Shown: positions 58,173 through 64,000 of the stretch, piece by piece
Numbering within the stretch: the first letter of the stretch is position 1
Layout: the number at the start of each line of letters is the position of its first letter
Source: Dactylosporangium sucinum
GTDB lineage: Bacteria; Actinomycetota; Actinomycetes; Mycobacteriales; Micromonosporaceae
Length of the DNA stretch: 64,000 nucleotides
Reading direction: 5' to 3'
Assembly: GCF_014647515.1 (NCBI RefSeq)
Contig: NZ_BMPI01000063.1
Span: 316-64,315 of the forward strand
The notes under the pieces: model-generated
Databases searched by the model: none
What the model was told of the DNA's origin: nothing
Seen by the model: only the letters and a program-made list of their open reading frames with translations
Position numbers and translations under genes: made by a program

Positions 58173-60281
58173 GTGCGTACACCCCGTCTGCTCAGAACAC
58201 TCGCGATCGTCGGCGGCCTGGTGCTGGCCGCGGCGCTTGCGGTACCCCTGCTGAACTCGGATCGCAAGGCCGAGGCCGCCGTCGGCGACAACGACGTCAT
58301 CGCCAACCTGTGGCTCTGGCCCTGGAACTCGATCGCGAGCGAGTGCACCAACGTGCTCGGCCCGGCCGGCTTCGGCGCCGTCCAGGTCGCGCCGCCGGAG
58401 GACTCGATCAGTGTCGCCGGGCACCCGTGGTGGGACATCTACCAGCCCGCGTCGTACCAGATCAACGGCCGGATGGGCACCCGGGCCCAGTTCCAGAACA
58501 TGGTCAACGCCTGCCACGCGGCCGGCGTCAAGGTCTACGTCGACGCGGTCATCAACCACATGACCGGCGCCAACCAGAGCAGCACCACCGCCTACGGCGG
58601 ATCGAGCTTCACGAACAACTACAGCTACGCGACCGCCGGCTACAGCTCGTCGGACTTCCACTTCTACCCGGCCAACTGCCCCCAGTCCGACAACCAGATC
58701 CACGACTGGAACAACCAGACCGAGGTGTGGAACTGCCAGCTCGTCGGCCTGTCGGACCTGAAGACCGAGACCGACTACGTCCGGACGAAGATCGCCGGCT
58801 ACCTCAACGACCTCATCGGCATCGGTGTCGACGGCTTCCGGGTCGACGCCGCGAAACACATGAGCCAGGCCGACCTCGCGGCGATCAAGGGCAAGCTCAC
58901 CAACCAGAGCGTGTACTGGGCGCAGGAGGTCATCCCCGGCAGCCCCGGCAACCTGGCCCCGGCCGCCTACGAGGGCGTCGGCGGCGTGCTGGAGTTCACG
59001 TACGCGTACAGCCTGAAGAGCCAGTTCCAGGGCAGCATCGCCAACCTGCAGACCTTCGGCCCGAGCTGGGGCCTGCGGCCGAGCGACAAGTCGACGGTGT
59101 TCGTGTCCAACCACGACACCGAGCGCAACGGGCAGACCCTGTCGTACAAGGACGGCAGCACCGACACCCTTGCCAACGTCTTCATGCTGGCCTGGAACCA
59201 CGGCACGCCGAACGTGATGAGCTCGTTCACGTTCTCCAACAACGACGCGTCGCCGCCGGCCGACGCCAACGGCTACGTGACCGCGGTGACCTGCGGCAGC
59301 GGCTGGCAGTGCCAGCACCGGCAGCGCGCGGTGAAGAACATGGTCGGCTTCCACAACGCGACCCGGTCCAGCACCACGGTCGGCAACTGGTGGTCGGACG
59401 GCAGCAACGCGATCGCGTTCTCCCGCGGCTCGACGGGCTGGGTGGCCATCAACAACGGCAGCGGTACCGTCGCCGCGCGCACCTTCACCACGGGACTCCC
59501 GGCGGGCGTGTACTGCGACGTCATCCACGGCGACTACAACGCCACGGCCCAGACGTGCTCCGGCCCGACGGTGACCGTGAACGGCAGCGGCCAGGCCACG
59601 GTCGGCGTCGCCGCCAAGGACGCCGTCGCCCTGCACGCCGACGCCCGCGTCGGCGGCACGCCCACCACGTCCCCGTCGGTGTCCACGTCGCCGTCGACCG
59701 GCCAGGGCGTCAGCTTCACGGTGACCGGCGCCCCGACCGGCGACCCGATCTACCTGGTCGGCTCGGTCGCGGCGCTGGGCTCCTGGAACACGGCCAACGC
59801 GATCCCGATGACCGCGAACGGCTCCGCGTGGACGACGACGGTGACGCTGCCGGCGGGCGCCCTGGAGTACAAGTTCATCCAGAAGACGGCGTCCGGCACG
59901 GTCACCTGGGAGCCCGGGTCGAACCACACCTACACGGTCCCGGCGTCGGGCAGCGGCACGGTCGCCACGACGTGGAACGGCTCGACCACGACCAACCCGG
60001 CGGTGACCTTCAACGCGACGGTCACCACGACGTGGGGCCAGAACGTGTTCGTGGTCGGTTCGGTGCCGGCCCTCGGCTCCTGGAACACGGCCAACGCGAT
60101 CGCGCTGTCGTCGGCGAACTACCCGGTCTGGTCCGGGACGGTGACCCTGCCGGCGAACACGACGGTGGAGTACAAGTTCATCAAGAAGAACTCCGACGGC
60201 TCGGTGACCTGGGAGAGCGGCGCCAACCGCACCCTGGCCACGGGCACGGCCAACCAGACGGTCAACGCCACCTGGAAGTAA
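58173..60281 (+). CDS. Secreted alpha-amylase with two CBM20-like starch-binding modules
   Basis: 702 residues. Signal peptide ~1-35 (TPRLLRTLAIVGGLVLAAALAV ... AEA). GH13 ~38-480: VYVDAVINHM, nucleophile D225 (GFRVDAAKH), acid E252 (WAQEVIPG), D315 (SNHDTERNG); then domain C. Two starch-binding beta modules: ~510-605 and ~612-702, each with IYLVGSVAALGSWNTANAI / VFVVGSVPALGSWNTANAI and VTWE. GTG behind GGAGGACCTC. Hydrolyses starch outside the cell, feeding malEFG. CTTGCAAG boxes upstream tie it to MalR. Confidence 0.95.
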   Translation: MRTPRLLRTLAIVGGLVLAAALAVPLLNSDRKAEAAVGDNDVIANLWLWPWNSIASECTNVLGPAGFGAVQVAPPEDSISVAGHPWWDIYQPASYQINGRMGTRAQFQNMVNACHAAGVKVYVDAVINHMTGANQSSTTAYGGSSFTNNYSYATAGYSSSDFHFYPANCPQSDNQIHDWNNQTEVWNCQLVGLSDLKTETDYVRTKIAGYLNDLIGIGVDGFRVDAAKHMSQADLAAIKGKLTNQSVYWAQEVIPGSPGNLAPAAYEGVGGVLEFTYAYSLKSQFQGSIANLQTFGPSWGLRPSDKSTVFVSNHDTERNGQTLSYKDGSTDTLANVFMLAWNHGTPNVMSSFTFSNNDASPPADANGYVTAVTCGSGWQCQHRQRAVKNMVGFHNATRSSTTVGNWWSDGSNAIAFSRGSTGWVAINNGSGTVAARTFTTGLPAGVYCDVIHGDYNATAQTCSGPTVTVNGSGQATVGVAAKDAVALHADARVGGTPTTSPSVSTSPSTGQGVSFTVTGAPTGDPIYLVGSVAALGSWNTANAIPMTANGSAWTTTVTLPAGALEYKFIQKTASGTVTWEPGSNHTYTVPASGSGTVATTWNGSTTTNPAVTFNATVTTTWGQNVFVVGSVPALGSWNTANAIALSSANYPVWSGTVTLPANTTVEYKFIKKNSDGSVTWESGANRTLATGTANQTVNATWK

Positions 60282-60294
60282 CCGCGGGACAGAG

Positions 60295-60326
60295 CGGCCG
60301 GCGCCCGGTGGGTGTGGCGCCGGCCG
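60295..60326 (+). terminator. Hairpin terminator after amylase
   Basis: Perfect 11-bp stem CGGCCGGCGCC / GGCGCCGGCCG, 10-nt loop, followed by TTCG, 13 bp after the stop. Confidence 0.7.
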
Positions 60327-60364
60327 TTCGCGCGTGCACCGCGGCCATGGGAACGCCGGGCGGT

Positions 60365-61102
60365 TCAGCGGCCGCCGGATACGGTGAGGTCGGTTCCGGT
60401 CACGAACGAGGCGTTGTTGGAGACCAGCCACGAGACCGCCGCCGCCACCTCGCCCGGGTGGCCCATGCGGCCCATCGGCGAGGTCTCGGCGATCTGGCGG
60501 GCGGACGGGCGGGCGGACATCTCGGTGTCGATGATGCCCGGCGAGACGCTGTTGACCCGGATGCCCTCCTCCGCCACCTCGCTCGCCAGGCCCTTGGTCA
60601 TGGCGATGACGGCACCCTTCGTCGCCGCGTACGGCACCAGGTGCGGGAGGCCGCCGGTGTGACCCGCCACCGACGCCAGGTTGACGATGCTGCCGCCCGT
60701 GCCGCCGTGCTTCGTCGACATCGCGCGGATCGCGTGCTTCGCGCACAGCGCCGGGCCGACGACGTTCGTCTGCACCAGGCGGGCGAGCGCGTCCGGCCGC
60801 TGGTCCGCCATCGGCGCCTCCTGGCCGATCGAGCCCGCGTTGTTGACGAGCCCCACCAGCGGTTCGCCGAAGGCGCCGGCCTTCTCGAACATCGCCGCCA
60901 CCTGGCCGGCGTCGGCGACGTCGGCCTGCACGGCGGCCGCCCGCCCGCCGGCCTGCGAGATCTCCCGGACGACCGAGGTGGCGCCCTCCGCGTCCTGCGC
61001 GTAGTTGACCACCACCCCGTACCCGTCCTGCGCCAGCCGCGTCGCGATGGCCGCCCCGATGCCCCGACTGGCCCCGGTCACCAGCACCGTTCCGTTCGTC
61101 AT
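60365..61102 (-). CDS. SDR-family NAD(P)-dependent oxidoreductase
   Basis: 245 residues. Cofactor motif TGASRGIGAAIA, LVNNAGSIG, catalytic S-Y-K (VNLASVAGHTG ... PYAATKGAV), and VSPGIIDTEM; ends DLTVSGGR. FabG-like classical SDR; substrate unknown. ATG at 61102 used; one at 61111 adds three residues. 11 bp downstream of the MarR gene stop on the same strand, so probably its target. Confidence 0.9.
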   Translation of the reverse strand: MTNGTVLVTGASRGIGAAIATRLAQDGYGVVVNYAQDAEGATSVVREISQAGGRAAAVQADVADAGQVAAMFEKAGAFGEPLVGLVNNAGSIGQEAPMADQRPDALARLVQTNVVGPALCAKHAIRAMSTKHGGTGGSIVNLASVAGHTGGLPHLVPYAATKGAVIAMTKGLASEVAEEGIRVNSVSPGIIDTEMSARPSARQIAETSPMGRMGHPGEVAAAVSWLVSNNASFVTGTDLTVSGGR

Positions 61103-61113
61103 GCCACCCATGC

Positions 61114-61752
61114 TCACCGCCCCACCCCGGCCCCAGCCCCACCCGTTTCGGCTGAGGCCCCGCAGGCGAGATAGATGGTCATGGCGGTCGCGGTGCCGTT
61201 CACCTCCGCGGAGGAGGCGGCCGGCGGCGACCCGCCCGGCTGGTCTTCGGCCGGTCCGGCGGTAGCGGAAGAAGCCCCGGCAACCACCTTGCGCAGTAGG
61301 TCGGCCAGTGTCTGCCGCTCCACCGGCGTGAGCGGCGCGAGCAGCGCCGCCTCGCCGCGTCCCTCGTCCGCCGCGTGCCGCTCGAACACCGCGCTGCCCG
61401 CCTCGGTCAGCCGCACCGCGACCCGCCGCCGGTCGGCCCCGCCCGGCCCGCGGGTGATCCACCCGGCGGCCTCGATCGGCGCGAGCCGCGCCGAGAGCGC
61501 CCCGCGCGTGAGCCCGAGCAGCTCGGCCAGTCGCGACGGGCTGGTGGTGTACGGCGGGCCGAGCCGGCGCAGCATCAGCAGCACCTTGAACTGGCCGTGG
61601 TCGAGCCCGCCGCGCGCCAGCCCGTCCCGCCGGGCCTGCGCCATGTACCGCGACAGCAGCCCGAGCCGCACGAAGATCGCCTCGGCGACCGGGTCGAGCC
61701 AGTCGAGCTCCCGCTCCCACACCTCGACCAGCCGATCCGCCTCGTCCCGCAC
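61114..61752 (-). CDS. MarR-family transcriptional regulator
   Basis: 212 residues. Winged HTH ~40-145: DHGQFKVLLMLRRLGPPYTTSPSRLAELLGLTRGALSARLAPIEAAGWITR, then DRRRVAVRLTEAG. C-terminal ~50 residues low-complexity (Ala/Gly/Pro). GTG start behind GGGGGG. Divergent from the TPR-like gene and upstream of the SDR gene. Direct repeats at 61769-61793 likely bind it. Confidence 0.9.
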   Translation of the reverse strand: MRDEADRLVEVWERELDWLDPVAEAIFVRLGLLSRYMAQARRDGLARGGLDHGQFKVLLMLRRLGPPYTTSPSRLAELLGLTRGALSARLAPIEAAGWITRGPGGADRRRVAVRLTEAGSAVFERHAADEGRGEAALLAPLTPVERQTLADLLRKVVAGASSATAGPAEDQPGGSPPAASSAEVNGTATAMTIYLACGASAETGGAGAGVGR

Positions 61753-61768
61753 GACGCCCCCCGCCAGA

Positions 61769-61793
61769 GATAGTTTTCTTGTGGATAGTTTTT
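61769..61793. promoter_or_regulatory. Direct repeat in the MarR promoter
   Basis: GATAGTTTT at 61769 and GATAGTTTTT at 61784, 15 bp apart, in an AT-rich spot of the 63-bp divergent intergenic region. Confidence 0.45.
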
Positions 61794-61815
61794 GCGATTA
61801 CTACCGTGCCTGGAC

Positions 61816-62595
61816 ATGACCGACACCGTCAACATCCCCGTCGAAACCGTGGTCGCCGCCGCCCGCGCCCTGTCCCTGGCCGGCCGCTGGCCCGTCGCCG
61901 CCGGCCTGCTGCGCGCATCGGGCAGCGAGGACCCGCGCATCCTCCTCGCCGCCGCGGAGGTCGCCGTGGAAGGCGACTGGTTCAGCGGTACCGCCGATGC
62001 CTCCGCCGCCATCGCGAAGCTCCCCGGCGACGGCTGGGACGCCCGCTTCCTGGCGCTCCGCGACGTCTACCGCCGCAACCTGCGCCACCCCGGCGAGCCC
62101 GCCCCCGCCGACGCGTCCGCGGCGACGGCGACGTGGTTGCGGCAGGAGGCGCAGGCGCTGCTGGACGCGGCGCAGGACGTGACCTGCCGCGGCTGGGCGA
62201 GCATGTACCTCGGCCTGATCAGCGACAACATCCTCGAGGACCGCGCCGCGGCGCCCGGGCACTACGAGGCCGCGCTCGCCGCGTCGGGCGACGACCCGCT
62301 GCTGCGCCGGGAGGCGCTGCGGCACCTCGGCGACCACGACCACGAGGCCGGCGACCACGACCTGGCCCTGGAACGCTGGCGGGACGCGACCGCCACCGGC
62401 GCCGCCGCCGGCAACGTGCCCGGCACGCTGTCGCAGCAGCTGCTCCTCGCCGTGCTGGCCCGCGACGCCGGCGACGAGGCCGGCGCGGTCGCCCTGGCCG
62501 CCGAGGTGGCCCGCTGGTCGGCCGCGATCGGCGCGGTCCGCACCGCGGCGATGGCCCGGGCGTTCGTCGACGGCACCGACCCGACGAAGGGCTAA
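61816..62595 (+). CDS. TPR-like hypothetical protein
   Basis: 259 residues, helix-rich: ALSLAGRWPVAAGLLRASG, ILLAAAEVAVEGDWF, YEAALAASGDDPLLRREALRHLGDHDHEAGDHDLALERWRDA, which read as tetratricopeptide-type helix pairs. Function unknown. Leaderless pattern: TACCGT (61802-61807) eight bases before the ATG. Its stop overlaps the convergent GNAT-like gene by 4 bp. Confidence 0.7.
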   Translation: MTDTVNIPVETVVAAARALSLAGRWPVAAGLLRASGSEDPRILLAAAEVAVEGDWFSGTADASAAIAKLPGDGWDARFLALRDVYRRNLRHPGEPAPADASAATATWLRQEAQALLDAAQDVTCRGWASMYLGLISDNILEDRAAAPGHYEAALAASGDDPLLRREALRHLGDHDHEAGDHDLALERWRDATATGAAAGNVPGTLSQQLLLAVLARDAGDEAGAVALAAEVARWSAAIGAVRTAAMARAFVDGTDPTKG

Positions 62596-62987
62596 AGGAC
62601 GTCGGCGTGCGGCAGGTACGTCGTCATCGGCGCCGTCGCCCCGGCCCGGCCCAGCGGGCCGGCCGGGCGCAGCCGCAGCCCCGCGCGGTGCACGACGTCG
62701 ACGGCCCAGTCCTGGCCGGCGCGCAGGACGGGGACCGTGGTGACGCCGTCCGTCGCGCCGAGCGCGGCCCACAGCAGCGCGGCGGCCGCCTCCGGCGAGG
62801 TCGCGGCGAGCAGGACCGGGCCGGGGTCGAGCACCGCGTACCCGCCGTCGTGCACCAGCAGCCGCGCGCCCGCCCCGAGGATCGCCTCCAGGTCGGGGCC
62901 GTGCGCGGCGCCGCGCTGGGCCCGGTCGACGTCCGCGGCGAACCCCAGGTCGGCGGCGTCGCCGGGCCGCACGGCGCCGGTCGTCAT
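62592..62987 (-). CDS. GNAT-like protein, apparently C-terminal half only
   Basis: 131 residues. FAADVDRAQRGAAHGPD, YAVLDPGPVLLAATSPEAAAALLWAAL, AVDVVHRAGLRLRPAGPLGRAG and the closing MTTYLPHADVL resemble the second domain of tandem GNAT acetyltransferases. The acetyl-CoA loop (Q/RxxGxG/A) is not seen. Either a decayed gene or a stand-alone domain. Start codon uncertain (62987 or 62996). Confidence 0.6.
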   Translation of the reverse strand: MTTGAVRPGDAADLGFAADVDRAQRGAAHGPDLEAILGAGARLLVHDGGYAVLDPGPVLLAATSPEAAAALLWAALGATDGVTTVPVLRAGQDWAVDVVHRAGLRLRPAGPLGRAGATAPMTTYLPHADVL

Positions 62988-63053
62988 GTCCCCCATCCTG
63001 CATCGGGGCCCTGCCGGGCGGCGAGCAAGCATAGATCAGCTATAAGTTGCGGC

Positions 63054-63767
63054 ATGGATGTTCCGGCGTACCTCGCGACGATGCCGATGCATGCGATCAC
63101 CGAGATCTACGGGGAGGCGGGGCTGCGCGAGCGGTTCCGGCTGGAGTCCTCCCGCTTCGACGAGGCCTCCCGGGCGCGGCTGGACGAGGCGCTGGCCCTC
63201 GCCGCCGAACTGCATCGCGACGACCGGCGGGTCCGCGAGCCGTACCTGAACCACCTGCTGCGAGTGGCGATCCGCATCGCGCACCACTACGAGGTCGACG
63301 ACGTCGACGTCATCGTGGCCGGCCTGCTGCACGACTCGGTCGAGGACCACCCGGACGAGCTGGCCGGCCACCCGGACGCGACGACGGAGCAGGCCCTGGC
63401 GGTGCTCGCCGCGCGCTTCGGCGCCCGCACCGCGCAGCTGGTGGCGGCGGTGACGAACCCGCAGTACGACCCGGACCGCGACAAGCACGAGCAGTACCGC
63501 GAGCACGTCCAGGAGAGCCTCGACCGCGAACCGTGGGCGCGGGTCATCAAGGTCTCCGACTTCACCGACAACGGCGTCGGCGTCATCCACACCACGGGCC
63601 CCAAGGTGGCGAGGTCGGCCGCGAAGTACCGCCCGATGGTCCCGGTCTTCCGCGAGCTGGTCGCCCGCCCGGACACCCCGCTGTCCCGCCTGGTGAAGCA
63701 GCACATCTACCGCCAGCTCGACCTGGCCGAGGAGCGCTTCGCCGCCATCCTGGGCGCCGCGCAGTAG
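63054..63767 (+). CDS. HD-domain protein (RelA/SpoT hydrolase-like)
   Basis: 237 residues. HD motif: YLNHLLRVAIRIAHHYEVDDVDVIVAGLLHDSVEDH with H and HD metal ligands, then VIKVSDFTDNG, as in the hydrolase domain of ppGpp synthetase/hydrolases. A small alarmone hydrolase is possible, but unproven. -10-like TATAAG (63041-63046) seven bases before the ATG, no ribosome binding site: leaderless. Confidence 0.82.
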   Translation: MDVPAYLATMPMHAITEIYGEAGLRERFRLESSRFDEASRARLDEALALAAELHRDDRRVREPYLNHLLRVAIRIAHHYEVDDVDVIVAGLLHDSVEDHPDELAGHPDATTEQALAVLAARFGARTAQLVAAVTNPQYDPDRDKHEQYREHVQESLDREPWARVIKVSDFTDNGVGVIHTTGPKVARSAAKYRPMVPVFRELVARPDTPLSRLVKQHIYRQLDLAEERFAAILGAAQ

Positions 63768-63777
63768 GGTGGCGAGC

Positions 63778-64000
63778 ATGGAGGATCCGTACGACCTGTC
63801 CCGGTTCGCCCACGCCCAGTCGGGCGTCTACGACGAGGTGGTCGGCGAGCTGCGCCGGGCCCGCAAGACGGGGCACTGGATGTGGTACATCTTCCCGCAG
63901 GTGGCCGGCCTGGGCTTCAGCGAGATGTCCCGGCGCTACGCGATCCGCTCCCTGGACGAGGCCCGCGCCTACCTGGAGCACCCGGTCCTGGGCCCGCGCC
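63778..64000 (+). CDS. DUF1810-family protein, cut by window edge
   Basis: The first 74 residues are visible: DLSRFAHAQSGVYDEVVGELRRARKTGHWMWYIFPQVAGLGFSEMSRRYAI then DEARAYLEHPVLGPR, the signature of DUF1810 (total ~140 residues). Function unknown. 10 bp after the HD gene. Confidence 0.88.
   Translation, partial: MEDPYDLSRFAHAQSGVYDEVVGELRRARKTGHWMWYIFPQVAGLGFSEMSRRYAIRSLDEARAYLEHPVLGPR

Noticed and set aside
1..64000. tRNA, rRNA, integrase or transposase genes
   Set aside because: I looked for cloverleaf/TTCGA-type arms and recombinase motifs on both strands by eye and recognised none; a tRNAscan/Infernal run would settle small RNAs.

Overview
The window is about 72% G+C with dense, mostly ATG/GTG-started genes, ATGA/GTGA start-stop overlaps, and many leaderless starts (a -10-like TANNNT hexamer 6-8 nt before the start codon). 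The gene families are GH48 cellulase with CBM2, a LuxR-type two-component system, a SARP/BTAD regulator, roadblock proteins, SPW-repeat and MmcQ/YjbR proteins. Together they point to a filamentous actinomycete, most likely Micromonosporaceae (Actinoplanes-like). That placement is inference; no rRNA or other marker gene is present.

Layout. 1-7600: left-edge DHA2 exporter, FKBP isomerase, a second-type adenylate kinase, phosphoglucomutase, DinB protein, acyltransferase-3, SPW-repeat protein. 7600-10900: secreted GH48 cellulase behind a CebR-type operator. 11000-13600: YjbR protein, Ser/Thr kinase, DinB protein. 13650-20200: an eight-gene leftward polyol PTS operon (DeoR regulator, PfkB kinase, IIC, IIB, IIA, Zn-dehydrogenase, HPr, EI). 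20200-23830: membrane protein, histidine kinase/response regulator, ArsR-SRPBCC pair, small ORF. 23830-32480: deoxy-sugar/sugar-acid locus: secreted GH95-like glycosidase, L-fuconate dehydratase, RbsBAC-type ABC importer, linked by shared operator-like sequences. 32480-40700: methyltransferase, glycosyltransferase, SARP regulator, acyl-CoA ligase, and an unusual membrane-domain/NNMT-type methyltransferase fusion. 40700-49750: secreted trypsin-like protease, Na+/H+ antiporter, RraA-like protein, a pair of roadblock/LC7 proteins, MFS exporter, a 5'-truncated phosphodiesterase, a hibernation factor with duplicated C-terminal domain behind a DosR-like box. 49790-60300: maltose/maltodextrin locus (malEFG plus GH13, divergent LacI-type malR, alpha-glucosidase, secreted alpha-amylase with two CBM20-like modules). 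60365-64000: SDR, MarR regulator, TPR-like protein, partial GNAT, HD-domain protein, DUF1810 protein cut by the edge.

The overall theme is polysaccharide scavenging. Secreted cellulase, amylase and a GH95-like enzyme release oligosaccharides. Dedicated ABC or PTS importers and local regulators then feed intracellular enzymes such as alpha-glucosidase, phosphoglucomutase and fuconate dehydratase. Non-coding features include three copies of a 76-78 bp palindromic repeat with conserved loop, a second palindromic repeat family with one arm embedded in-frame in the histidine kinase gene, and several hairpin terminators. No tRNA, rRNA, CRISPR array or transposase was recognised.
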